Assembly: GCF_029227915.1 (NCBI RefSeq)
Contig: NC_079888.1
Location: forward strand, 21,308,001-21,372,000
Direction: 5' to 3'
Length of the DNA stretch: 64,000 bases
Source of the DNA: Hydractinia symbiolongicarpus
Taxonomy: Eukaryota > Cnidaria > Hydrozoa > Anthoathecata > Hydractiniidae
This document shows positions 23,592-36,255 of the stretch, piece after piece; position 1 is the stretch's first letter, and each line of letters opens with the position of its first letter. The notes under the pieces were generated by a model that was not told where the DNA came from, did not search any database, and saw only the letters and a list, made by a program, of their open reading frames with translations. The position numbers and the translations under genes were made by a program.

Positions 23592-24470
23592 GCTTTTAAC
23601 AGTGAAACAATTGACTGTGGGACTTAATTGAACTAACTTTGGACTGTCACCCGATAAATGTGATAAAGGAGACAATTGGACACCAAGAAATAACATTTTT
23701 CCTAATTTGTCATGATTGCCGAAACTCTGCGATTACACTGGGCTCTGTGGTAGCGCTTCATTTAAAAATTTAGATAATTAAGTCATTTCATACTGTGGGA
23801 CCAATACTAGCCATTATCCCGCGCTGAAGAAATAGAGACAGTTTCAAAAACTACATTTCATTGACTTTCTAACGGTGTCAGTCCGTTTGAGTTACAACGG
23901 TTGGGTCACATATTCGTACCAACATGTATTTAGCGATATTTTTCTGATATTACTAGGTTGTATGGCTTTTAACAGTGAAACAATTGACTGCGGGACTTAA
24001 TTGAACTAACTTTGGACTATCACCTGATAAATGAGATAAATGAGACAATTGGACTTTAAGAAATAACATTCTTCTTAATTTGACATGATTGCCGAAACTC
24101 AGCGATTACACTGGGCTCTGTGGTAGCGCTTCATTTAAGAATTAAGTTAAAAAAAGTCATTTTTTTATTGTGGGACCAATCCTAGACGTTATCGCGCGCT
24201 GAGGAAATAGCGACAGTTTCAAAAACTACATTTCATTGTCTTTCTAACAGTGTCAGTCCGTTTGAGTTTCAACGGTTGTGTCACATATTGGTACTAACAT
24301 GTATTTGCGATATTTTTTTGATATTACTAGGTTGCATCGCTTTTAACATTGAAACGATTGACTGTGGGACTTAATTGAACTAACTTTGGACTGTGACCTG
24401 ATAAATGTGACAAAAGAGACAATTGAACTCCAAGAAATAACATTCTTCTTAATTTGACGTCATTGCCGGA
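23592..24470 (+). repeat. short link segment, monomers at 23724 and 24097
   Basis: Ordinary satellite. The units at 23349-24097 are relatives of 32312-33059 and 34180-34927, sharing the AACTCTGCG landmark variant and ACCAATACTAGC. The 24097 unit carries a one-base loss in TATTTGCGAT (for TATTTAGCGAT) near 24302. Confidence 0.8.
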
Positions 24471-26337
24471 ACTCAGCGATTACACTGGGCTCTGTGGTAG
24501 CGCTTCATTTAAGAATTAAGATAAAAAAGTCATTTTTTTGTTGTGGGACCAATCATAGCCGTTATCGCGCGCTAAAGAAATAGTGACAGTTTCAAGAACT
24601 ACATTTCAATGACTTTCTAACGGTGTCAGTCCGGTTGAGTTTCAAGGGTTGGGTCAAATATTCGAACCAACATGTATTTAGCGATATTTATCTGATATTA
24701 CTAGGTTGCATCGCTTTTAACATTGAAACGATTGACTGTGGGACTTAATTGAACTAACTTTGGACTGTGACCTGAGAAATGTGACAAAAGAGACAATTGA
24801 ACCCCAAGAAATAACTTTCTTCTTAATTTGACGTCATTGCCGGAACTCAGCGATTACACTGGGCTCTGTGGTAGCGCTTCATTTAAGAATTAAGATAAAA
24901 AAGTCATTTTTTTGTTGTGGGACCAATCATAGCCGTTATCGCGCGCTAAAGAAATAGTGACAGTTTCAAGAACTACATTTCAATGACTTTCTAACGGTGT
25001 CAGTTCGTTTGAGTTACAACGGTTGGGTCACATATTCGTACCAACATGTATTTAGCGATATTTATCTGATATTACTAGGTTGCATCGCTTTTAACAGTGA
25101 AACGATTAACTGTGGGACTTAATTGAACTAACTTTGGACTGTGACCTGATAAATGTGATAAATGAGGAAATTGGACTCAAAGAAATAACATTCTTCTTAA
25201 TTTGACATGATTGCCGGAACTCAGCAATTACACTGGGCGCTGTGGTAGCGCTTCATTTAAAAATTTAGATAATTAAGTCATTTCTTACTGTGGGACCAAT
25301 CCTAGCCATTATCCCGCGCTGAAGAAATAGCGACAGTTTCAAAAACTACATTTCATTGACTTTCTAACGGTGTCAATCCGTTTGTCTTACAACGGTTGGG
25401 ACACATATTCGTACCAACATGTATTTAGCTATATTTTTCTGATATTCCTAGGTTGTATGGCTTTTAACAGTGAAACAATTGACTGTGGGACTTAATTGAA
25501 CTAACTTTGGACTGTCATCCGATAAATGTGATAAAGGAGACAATTTGACTCCAAGAAATAACATTCTTCTTAATTTGACGTGATTGCCGGAACTCAGCGA
25601 TTACCCTGGGCGCTGTGGTAGCGCTTCATTTAAAAATTCAGATAAATAAGTCATTCTTTACTGTGGGAACAATCCTATCCGTTACCGCGCGCTGAAGAAA
25701 TAGCGATAGTTTCAAAAACTACATTTCATTGACTGTTGACGGTGTCAGTCCGTTCGAGTTACAACGGTTGGGTCACATATTCGTACCAACATGTATTTAG
25801 CGATATTTTACTCATATTACTAGGTTGCATCGCTTATAACTTTGAAACGATTGACTGTGGGACTTAATTGAACTAACTTTGGACTATCACCTGATAAATG
25901 AGATAAATGAGACAATTGGACTTTAAGAAATAACATTCTTCTTAATTTGACGTGATTGCCGAAACTCAGCGATTACACTGGGCGCTGTGGCAGCGCTTCA
26001 TTTAAAAACTAAGTTAAAAAAGTCATTCTTTACTGTGGGACCAATCCTAGCCGTTATGTTATTGCGCGCTGAAGAACGACAGTTTCAAAAACTACATTTC
26101 ATTGACTTTCTAACGGTGTCAGTCCGTTTGAGTTTCAACGGTTGTGTCACATATTGGTACTAACATGTATTTAGCGATATTTTTTTGATATTACTAGGTT
26201 GCATCGCTTTTAACATTGAAACGATTGACTGTGGGACTTAATTGAACTAACTTTGGACTGTGACCTGATAAATGTGACAAAAGAGACAATTGAACTCCAA
26301 GAAATAACATTCTTCTTAATTTGACGTCATTGCCGGA
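24471..26337 (+). repeat. a-b-c-d-e HOR, copy 1 (5 monomers, 1,867 bp)
   Basis: Unit starts 24471 a, 24845 b, 25219 c, 25592 d, 25964 e. Markers: a, GAGAAATGTGAC plus ACCCCAAGAAATAACTTTC at its end; b, GATTAACTG and GACTCAAAG; c, CAGCAATTACAC, GTTTGTCTTAC and TAGCTATATT; d, GACTGTTGACGG and CCGTTCGAG; e, GTGGCAGCGC and GAAGAACGACAG. Confidence 0.87.
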
Positions 26338-27831
26338 ACTCAGCGATTACACTGGGCTCTGTGGTAGCGCTTCATTTAAGAATTAAGATAAAAAAGTCAT
26401 TTTTTTGTTGTGGGACCAATCATAGCCGTTATCGCGCGCTAAAGAAATAGTGACAGTTTCAAGAACTACATTTCAATGACTTTCTAACGGTGTCAGTCCG
26501 GTTGAGTTTCAAGGGTTGGGTCAAATATTCGAACCAACATGTATTTAGCGATATTTATCTGATATTACTAGGTTGCATCGCTTTTAACATTGAAACGATT
26601 GACTGTGGGACTTAATTGAACTAACTTTGGACTGTGACCTGAGAAATGTGACAAAAGAGACAATTGAACCCCAAGAAATAACTTTCTTCTTAATTTGACG
26701 TCATTGCCGGAACTCAGCGATTACACTGGGCTCTGTGGTAGCGCTTCATTTAAGAATTAAGATAAAAAAGTCATTTTTTTGTTGTGGGACCAATCATAGC
26801 CGTTATCCCGCGCTGAAGAAATAGCGACAGTTTCAAAAACTACATTTCATTGACTTTCTAACGGTGTCAATCCGTTTGTCTTACAACGGTTGGGACACAT
26901 ATTCGTACCAACATGTATTTAGCTATATTTTTCTGATATTCCTAGGTTGTATGGCTTTTAACAGTGAAACAATTGACTGTGGGACTTAATTGAACTAACT
27001 TTGGACTGTCATCCGATAAATGTGATAAAGGAGACAATTTGACTCCAAGAAATAACATTCTTCTTAATTTGACGTTATTGCCGGAACTCAGCGATTACAC
27101 TGGGCGCTGTGGTAGCGCTTCATTTAAAAATTCAGATAAATAAGTCATTCTTTACTGTGGGAACAATCCTATCCGTTACCGCGCGCTGAAGAAATAGCGA
27201 TAGTTTCAAAAACTACATTTCATTGACTGTTGACGGTGTCAGTCCGTTCGAGTTACAACGGTTGGGTCACATATTCGTACCAACATGTATTTAGCGATAT
27301 TTTACTCATATTACTAGGTTGCATCGCTTATAACTTTAAAACGATTGACTGTGGGACTTAATTGAACTAACTTTGGACTATCACCTGATAAATGAGATAA
27401 ATGAGACAATTGGACTTTAAGAAATAACATTCTTCTTAATTTGACGTGATTGCCGAAACGCAGCGATTACACTGGGCGCTGTGGCAGCGCTTCATTTAAA
27501 AACTAAGTTAAAAAAGTCATTCTTTACTGTGGGACCAATCCTAGCCGTTATGTTATTGCGCGCTGAAGAACGACAGTTTCAAAAACTACATTTCATTGAC
27601 TTTCTAACGGTGTCAGTCCGTTTGAGTTTCAACGGTTGTGTCACATATTGGTACTAACATGTATTTAGCGATATTTTTTTGATATTACTAGGTTGCATCG
27701 CTTTTAACATTGAAACGATTGACTGTGGGACTTAATTGAACTAACTTTGGACTGTGACCTGATAAATGTGACAAAAGAGACAATTGAACTCCAAGAAATA
27801 ACATTCTTCTTAATTTGACGTCATTGCCGGA
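26338..27831 (+). repeat. a-b/c-d-e HOR, copy 2 (4 monomers, 1,494 bp)
   Basis: Unit starts 26338 a, 26712 b/c chimera, 27086 d, 27458 e. The chimera reads AATCATAGCCGTTATC (b) and then CCGCGCTGAAGAAATAGCG (c), switching near 26805. This is a one-monomer loss with a normal-length 374-bp product. Confidence 0.87.
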
Positions 27832-29698
27832 ACTCAGCGATTACACTGGGCTCTGTGGTAGCGCTTCATTTAAGAATTAAGATAAAAAAGTCATTTTTTT
27901 GTTGTGGGACCAATCATAGCCGTTATCGCGCGCTAAAGAAATAGTGACAGTTTCAAGAACTACATTTCAATGACTTTCTAACGGTGTCAGTCCGGTTGAG
28001 TTTCAAGGGTTGGGTCAAATATTCGAACCAACATGTATTTAGCGATATTTATCTGATATTACTAGGTTGCATCGCTTTTAACATTGAAACGATTGACTGT
28101 GGGACTTAATTGAACTAACTTTGGACTGTGACCTGAGAAATGTGACAAAAGAGACAATTGAACCCCAAGAAATAACTTTCTTCTTAATTTGACGTCATTG
28201 CCGGAACTCAGCGATTACACTGGGCTCTGTGGTAGCGCTTCATTTAAGAATTAAGATAAAAAAGTCATTTTTTTGTTGTGGGACCAATCATAGCCGTTAT
28301 CGCGCGCTAAAGAAATAGTGACAGTTTCAAGAACTACATTTCAATGACTTTCTAACGGTGTCAGTTCGTTTGAGTTACAACGGTTGGGTCACATATTCGT
28401 ACCAACATGTATTTAGCGATATTTATCTGATATTACTAGGTTGCATCGCTTTTAACAGTGAAACGATTAACTGTGGGACTTAATTGAACTAACTTTGGAC
28501 TGTGACCTGATAAATGTGATAAATGAGGAAATTGGACTCAAAGAAATAACATTCTTCTTAATTTGACATGATTGCCGGAACTCAGCAATTACACTGGGCG
28601 CTGTGGTAGCGCTTCATTTAAAAATTTAGATAATTAAGTCATTTCTTACTGTGGGACCAATCCTAGCCATTATCCCGCGCTGAAGAAATAGCGACAGTTT
28701 CAAAAACTACATTTCATTGACTTTCTAACGGTGTCAATCCGTTTGTCTTACAACGGTTGGGACACATATTCGTACCAACATGTATTTAGCTATATTTTTC
28801 TGATATTCCTAGGTTGTATGGCTTTTAACAGTGAAACAATTGACTGTGGGACTTAATTGAACTAACTTTGGACTGTCATCCGATAAATGTGATAAAGGAG
28901 ACAATTTGACTCCAAGAAATAACATTCTTCTTAATTTGACGTGATTGCCGGAACTCAGCGATTACACTGGGCGCTGTGGTAGCGCTTCATTTAAAAATTC
29001 AGATAAATAAGTCATTCTTTACTGTGGGAACAATCCTATCCGTTACCGCGCGCTGAAGAAATAGCGATAGTTTCAAAAACTACATTTCATTGACTGTTGA
29101 CGGTGTCAGTCCGTTCGAGTTACAACGGTTGGGTCACATATTCGTAGCAACATGTATTTAGCGATATTTTACTCATATTACTAGGTTGCATCGCTTATAA
29201 CTTTGAAACGATTGACTGTGGGACTTAATTGAACTAACTTTGGACTATCACCTGATAAATGAGATAAATGAGACAATTGGACTTTAAGAAATAACATTCT
29301 TCTTAATTTGACGTGATTGCCGAAACTCAGCGATTACACTGGGCGCTGTGGCAGCGCTTCATTTAAAAACTAAGTTAAAAAAGTCATTCTTTACTGTGGG
29401 ACCAATCCTAGCCGTTATGTTATTGCGCGCTGAAGAACGACAGTTTCAAAAACTACATTTCATTGACTTTCTAACGGTGTCAATCCGTTTGACTTACAAC
29501 GGTTAGGTCACATATTCGTACTAACATGTATTTAGCGATATTCTTTTGATATTACTAGGTTGCATCGCTTTTAACATTGAAACGATTGACTGTGGGACTT
29601 AATTGAACTAACTTTGGACTGTGACCTGAGAAATGTGACAAAACAGACAATTGAACCCCAAGAAATAACTTTCTTCTTAATTTGACGTCATTGCCGGA
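27832..29698 (+). repeat. a-b-c-d-e HOR, copy 3 (5 monomers, 1,867 bp)
   Basis: Unit starts 27832 a, 28206 b, 28580 c, 28953 d, 29325 e/a chimera. The last unit begins as e (GAAGAACGACAG), passes through an e' stretch (GACTTACAACGGTTAGGTC), and ends as a (GAGAAATGTGACAAAAC). The following copy therefore lacks an a unit. Confidence 0.85.
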
Positions 29699-31191
29699 AC
29701 TCAGCGATTACACTGGGCTCTGTGGTAGCGCTTCATTTAAGAATTAAGATAAAAAAGTCATTTTTTTGTTGTGGGACCAATCATAGCCGTTATCGCGCGC
29801 TAAAGAAATAGTGACAGTTTCAAGAACTACATTTCAATGACTTTCTAACGGTGTCAGTTCGTTTGAGTTACAACGGTTGGGTCACATATTCGTACCAACA
29901 TGTATTTAGCGATATTTATCTGATATTACTAGGTTGCATCGCTTTTAACAGTGAAACGATTAACTGTGGGACTTAATTGAACTAACTTTGGACTGTGACC
30001 TGATAAATGTGATAAATGAGGAAATTGGACTCAAAGAAATAACATTCTTCTTAATTTGACATGATTGCCGGAACTCAGCAATTACACTGGGCGCTGTGGT
30101 AGCGCTTCATTTAAAAATTTAGATAATTAAGTCATTTCTTACTGTGGGACCAATCCTAGCCATTATCCCGCGCTGAAGAAATAGCGACAGTTTCAAAAAC
30201 TACATTTCATTGACTTTCTAACGGTGTCAATCCGTTTGTCTTACAACGGTTGGGACACATATTCGTACCAACATGTATTTAGCTATATTTTTCTGATATT
30301 CCTAGGTTGTATGGCTTTTAACAGTGAAACAATTGACTGTGGGACTTAATTGAACTAACTTTGGACTGTCATCCGATAAATGTGATAAAGGAGACAATTG
30401 GACTCCAAGAAATAACATTCTTCTTAATTTGACGTGATTGCCGGAACTCAGCGATTACACTGGGCGCTGTGGTAGCGCTTCATTTAAAAATTCAGATAAA
30501 TAAGTCATTCTTTACTGTGGGAACAATCCTATCCGTTACCGCGCGCTGAAGAAATAGCGATAGTTTCAAAAACTACATTTCATTGACTGTTGACGGTGTC
30601 AGTCCGTTCGAGTTACAACGGTTGGGTCACATATTCGTACCAACATGTATTTAGCGATATTTTACTCATATTACTAGGTTGCATCGCTTATAACTTTGAA
30701 ACGATTGACTGTGGGACTTAATTGAACTAACTTTGGACTATCACCTGATAAATGAGATAAATGAGACAATTGGACTTTAAGAAATAACATTCTTTTTAAT
30801 TTGACGTGATTGCCGAAACTCAGCGATTACACTGGGCGCTGTGGCAGCGCTTCATTTAAAAACTAAGTTAAAAAAGTCATTCTTTACTGTGGGACCAATC
30901 CTAGCCGTTATGTTATTGCGCGCTGAAGAACGACAGTTTCAAAAACTACATTTCATTGACTTTCTAACGGTGTCAATCCGTTTGACTTACAACGGTTAGG
31001 TCACATATTCGTACCAACATGTATTTAGCGATATTTTTCTGATATTACTAGGTTGTATGGCTTTTAACAGTGAAACAATTGACTGCGGAACTTAATTGAA
31101 CTAACTTTGGACTGTCACCCGATAAATGTGATAAAGGAGACAATTGGACACCAAGAAATAACATTCTTCTTAATTTGACATGATTGCCGAA
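29699..31191 (+). repeat. b-c-d-e' HOR, copy 4 (4 monomers, 1,493 bp)
   Basis: Unit starts 29699 b, 30073 c, 30446 d, 30818 e'. The e' unit ends GACTGCGGAACTTAATTG, as the units at 14390 and 15885 do. From here the array follows the 13.6-15.2 kb order at a constant offset of 16,428 bp. Confidence 0.85.
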
Positions 31192-32311
31192 ACTCAGCGA
31201 TTACACTGGGCTCTGTGGTAGCGCTTCATTAAAGAATTAAGTTAAAAAAAGTCATTTTTTTATTGTGGGACCAATCCTATACGTTATCGCGCGCTGAGGA
31301 AATAGCGACAGTTTCAAAAACTACATTTCATTGTCTTTGTAACAGTGTCAGTCCGTTTGAGTTTCAACGGTTGTGTCACATATTCGTACTAACATGTATT
31401 TAGCGATAGTTTTTTGATATTACTAGGTTGCATCGCTTTTAACATTGAAACGATTGACTGTGGGACTTAATTGAACTAACTTTGGACTGTGACCTGATAA
31501 ATGTGACAAAAGAGACAATTGAACTCCAAGAAATAACATTCTTCTTAATTTGACGTGATTGCCGGAACTCAGCGATTTCACTGGGCTCTGTGGTAGCGCT
31601 TCATTTAAGAATTAAGATAAAAAAGTCATTTTTTGTTGTGGGACCAATCATAGCCGTTATCGCGCCCTAAAGAAATAGTGACAGTTTCAAGAACTACATT
31701 TCAATGACTTTCTAACGGTGTCAGTCCGTTTGAGTTACAACTGTTGGGTCATATATTCGCACCAACATGTATTTAGCAATATTTTCCTGATATTACTAGG
31801 TTGCATCGCCTTTAACAGTGAAACAATTGACTGTGGGATTTAATTGAACTAACTTTGGAGTGTGACCTGATAAATGTGATAAATGAGACAATTGGACTCC
31901 AAGAAATAACATTCTTCTTAATTTGACGTGATTGCCGGAACTCAGCGATTACACTGGGCGCTGTGGTAGCGCTTCATTTAAAAATTCAGATAAATAAGTC
32001 ATTCTTTACTGTGGGAACAATCCTATCCGTTACCGCGCGCTGAAGAAATAGCGATAGTTTCAAAAACTACATTTCATTGACTTTTAACGGTATCAGTCCG
32101 TTTGAGTTACAACGGTTGGGTCACATATTCGTACCAACATGTATTTACCGATATGTTAATCATATTACTAGGTTGCATCGCTTATAACTTTGAAACGATT
32201 GACTGTGGGACTTAATTGAACTAACTTTGGACTGTCACCTGATAAATGTAATAAAGGAGACGATTGGACTCCAAGAAATAACATTCTTCTTAATTTGATA
32301 TGATTGCCGAA
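31192..32311 (+). repeat. segment parallel to 14.76-17.38 kb, shortened
   Basis: Units 31192, 31567 and 31940. Units 31192 and 31567 carry the same rare variants as 14764 and 15139 (CATTAAAGAATTAAG, GCGATAGTTTTTTGAT, AGCGATTTCACTGG). Within 31567 the match switches near 31.73 kb to the type found at 16634 (CAACTGTTGGGTC, GCATCGCCTTTAACAG). From there the offset falls from 16,428 to 14,933 bp. The intervening 1,495 bp, the 4-mer duplicated at 14.4-15.9 kb, is absent here. Confidence 0.82.
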
Positions 32312-34015
32312 ACTCAGCGATTACACTGGGCTCTGTGGTAGCGCTTCATTTAAGAATTAAGATAAAAAAAGTCATTTCTTTATTGTGGGACCAATCCTAG
32401 ACGTTATCGCGCGCTAAGGAAATAGCAACAGTTTCAAAAACTACATTTCATTGACCTTCTAACGGTGTCAATCCGTTTGACTGACAACGGTTGGGTCACA
32501 TATTCGTACCAACATGTATTTAGCGATATTTTTCTGATATTCCTAGGTTGTATGGCTTTTAACAGTGAAACAATTGACTGTGGGACTTAATTGAACTAAC
32601 TTTGGACTGTCACCCGATAAATGTGATAAAAGAGACAATTGGACACCAAGAAATAACATTTTTCTTAATTTTCATGATTGCCGAAACTCTGCGATTACAC
32701 TGGGCTCTGTGGTAGCGCTTCATTTAAAAATTTAGATTATTAAGTCATTTCTTACTGTGGGACCAATACTAGCAATTATCCCGCGCTGAAGAAATAGAGA
32801 CAGTTTCAAAAACTACATTTCATTGACTTTCTAACGGTGTCAGTCCGTTTGAGTTACAACGGTTGGGTCACATATTCGTACCAACATGTATTTAGCGATA
32901 TTTTTCTGATATTACTAGGTTGTATGGCTTTTAACAGTGAAACAATTGACTGCGGGACTTAATTGAACTAACTTTGGACTGTGACCTGATAAATGTGACA
33001 AAAGAGACAATTGAACTCCAAGAAATAACATTCTTCTTAATTTGACGTCATTGCCGGAACTCAGCGATTACACTGGGCTCTGTGGTAGCGCTTCATTTAA
33101 GAATTAAGATAAAAAAGTCATTTTTTTGTTGTGGGACCAATCATAGCCGTTATCGCGCGCTAAAGAAATAAGGAACACTTTCAAGAACTACATTTCAATG
33201 ACTTTCTAACAATGTCAGTCCGGTTGAGTTTCAAGGGTTGGGTCAAATATTCGAACCAACATGTATTTAGCGATATTTATCTGATATTACTAGGTTGCAT
33301 CGCTTTTACCAGTGAAACGAATGACTGTGGGAATTAATTGAACAAACTTTGGACTGTCACCCGATAAATGTGATAAAGGAGACAATTGGACACCAAGAAA
33401 TAACATTCTTCTTAATTTGTCATGATTGCCGAAACTCAGCGAGAACACTGGGCTCTGTGGTAGCGCTTCATTTAAAAATTTAGATAATTAAGTCATTTCT
33501 TACTGTGGCACCAATCCTAGCCATTATCGCGCGCTAAAGAAATAGTGACAATTTCAAGAACTACATTTCAATGACTTTCTAACGGTGTCAGTCCGGTTGA
33601 GTTTCAACAGTTGGGTCAAATATTCGAACCAACATGTATTTAGCGATATTTATCAGATATTACTAGGTTGCATCGCTTTTAACAGTGAAACGAATGACTG
33701 TGGGACTTAATTGAACTAACTTTGGACTGTGACCTGATAAATGTGATAAATGAGGAAATTGGACTCCAAGAAATAACATTCTTCTTAATTTGACATGATT
33801 GCCGGAACTCAGCGATTACACTGGGCACTGTGGTAGCGCTTCATTTAAAAATTTAGATAATTAAGTCATTTCTTACTGTGGGACCAATCCTAGCCATTAT
33901 CCCGCGCTGAAGAAATAGAGACAGTTTCAAAAACTACATTTCGTTGACTTTCTAACGGTGTCAGTCCGTTTGAGTTACAACTGTTGGGTCATATATTCGC
34001 ACCGACATGTATTCA
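32160..34015 (+). repeat. 5-monomer block, copy 1
   Basis: Landmarks 32312, 32686, 33059, 33434 and 33807. It starts with a rare ACCGATATGTTA block and contains AATTTTCATGATTG with AACTCTGCG, and ACCAATACTAGCAATTATC. The unit at 32686 is a chimera that ends with the GTGACAAAAG type. The unit at 33059 has a local disturbance, GAAATAAGGAACACTTTC, where AATAGTGACACTTTC is normal. Limits are approximate (about 20 bp). Confidence 0.8.
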
Positions 34016-36255
34016 CCGATATGTTACTCATATTACTAGGTTGCATCGCTTATAACTTTGAAACGATTGACTGTGGGACTTAATTGAACTAACTTTGGAC
34101 TGTCACCTGATAAATGTAATAAAGGAGACGATTGGACTCCAAGAAATAACATTCTTCTTAATTTGATATGATTGCCGAAACTCAGCGATTACACTGGGCT
34201 CTGTGGTAGCGCTTCATTTACGAATTAAGATAAAAAAAGTCATTTCTTTATTGTGGGACCAATCCTAGACGTTATCGCGCGCTAAGGAAATAGCAACAGT
34301 TTCAAAAACTACATTTCATTGACCTTCTAACGGTGTCAATCCGTTTGACTGACAACGGTTGGGTCACATATTCGTACCAACATGTATTTAGCGATATTTT
34401 TCTGATATTCCTAGGTTGTATGGCTTTTAACAGTGAAACAATTGACTGTGGGACTTAATTGAACTAACTTTGGACTGTCACCCGATAAATGTGATAAAGG
34501 AGACAATTGGACACCAAGAAATAACATTTTTCTTAATTTTCATGATTGCCGAAACTCTGCGATTACACTGGGCTCTGTGGTAGCGCTTCATTTAAAAATT
34601 TAGATTATTAAGTCATTTCTTACTGTGGGACCAATACTAGCAATTATCCCGCGCTGAAGAAATAGAGACAGTTTCAAAAACTACATTTCATTGACTTTCT
34701 AACGGTGTCAGTCCGTTTGAGTTACAACGGTTGGGTCACATATTCGTACCAACATGTATTTAGCGATATTTTTCTGATATTACTAGGTTATATGGCTTTT
34801 AACAGTGAAACAATTGACTGCGGGACTTAATTGAACTAACTTTGGACTATCACCTGATAAATGAGATAAATGAGACAATTGGACTTTAAGAAATAACATT
34901 TTTCTTAATTTGACATGATTGCCGAAACTCAGCGATTACACTGGGCTCTGTGGTAGCGCTTCATTTAAGAATTAAGTTAAAAAAGTCATTTTTTTATTGT
35001 GGGACCAATCCTAGACGTTATCGCGCGCTGAGGAAATAGCGACAGTTTCAAAAACTACATTTCATTGTCTTTCTAACAGTGTCAGTCCGTTTGAGTTTCA
35101 ACGGTTGTGTCACATATTCGTACTAACATGTATTTAGCGATATTTTTTGATATTACTAGGTTGCATCGCTTTTAACATTGAAACGATTGACTGTGGGACT
35201 TAATTGAACTAACTTTGGACTGTGACCTGATAAATGTGACAAAAGAGACAATTGAACTCCAAGAAATAACATTCTTCTTAATTTGACGTCATTGCCGGAA
35301 CTCAGCGATTACACTGGGCTCTGTGGTAGCGCTTCATTTAAGAATTAAGATAAAAAAGTCATTTTTTTGTTGTGGGACCAATCATAGCCGTTATCGCGCG
35401 CTAAAGAAATAGTGACACTTTCAAGAACTACATTTCAATGACTTTCTAACGGTGTCAGTCCGGTTGAGTTTCAAGGGTTGGGTCAAATATTCGAACCAAC
35501 ATGTATTTAGCGATATTTATCTGATATTACTAGGTTGCATCGCTTTTACCAGTGAAACGAATGACTGTGGGACTTAATTGAACAAACTTTGGACTGTCAC
35601 CCGATAAATGTGATAAAGGAGACAATTGGACACCAAGAAATAACATTCTTCTTAATTTGTCATGATTGCCGAAACTCAGCGAGAACACTGGGCTCTGTGG
35701 TAGCGCTTCATTTAAAAATTTAGATAATTAAGTCATTTCTTACTGTGGGACCAATCCTACCCATTATCGCGCGCTAAAGAAATAGTGACAATTTCAAGAA
35801 CTACATTTCAATGACTTTCTAACGGTGTCAGTCCGGTTGAGTTTCAAGGGTTGGGTCAAATATTCGAACCAACATGTATTTAGCGATATTTATCTGATAT
35901 TACTAGGTTGCATCGCTTTTACCAGTGAAACGAATGACTGTGGGACTTAATTGAACTAACTTTGGACTGCGACCTGATAAATGTGATAAATGAGGAAATT
36001 GGACTCCAAGAAATAACATTCTTCTTAATTTGACATGATTGCCGGAACTCAGCGATTACACTGGGCACTGTGGTAGCGCTTCATTTAAAAATTTAGATAA
36101 TTAAGTCATTTCTTACTGTGGGACCAATCCTAGCCATTATCCCGCGCTGAAGAAATAGAGACAGTTTCAAAAACTACATTTCATTGACTTTCTAACGGTG
36201 TCAGTCCGTTTGAGTTACAACTGTTGGGTCATATATTCGCACCGACATGTATTTA
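34016..36255 (+). repeat. 6-monomer block, copy 2 of the preceding
   Basis: Landmarks 34180, 34554, 34927, 35300, 35674 and 36047. The offset from copy 1 is 1,868 bp up to 34554 and then 2,240-2,241 bp, so this copy holds one more monomer (34927). Rare variants shared with copy 1: AATTTTCATGATTG, ACTAGCAATTATCCC, GAACAAACTTTGG and CGCACCGACATG. Confidence 0.8.

Noticed and set aside
25750-25775. Possible CENP-B box (TTCG....A..CGGG)
   Set aside because: d-type monomers read TTCGAGTTACAACGG, which has both halves but one extra base between them and lacks the final G of CGGG. The common TTCGTACCA block matches only the first half. Neither fits the known core motif.
33059-33433. GAAATAAGGAACACTTTC as a possible insertion
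   Set aside because: The change against AATAGTGACACTTTC is only a few bases and a net +1; it is ordinary local mutation and not a mobile element trace.
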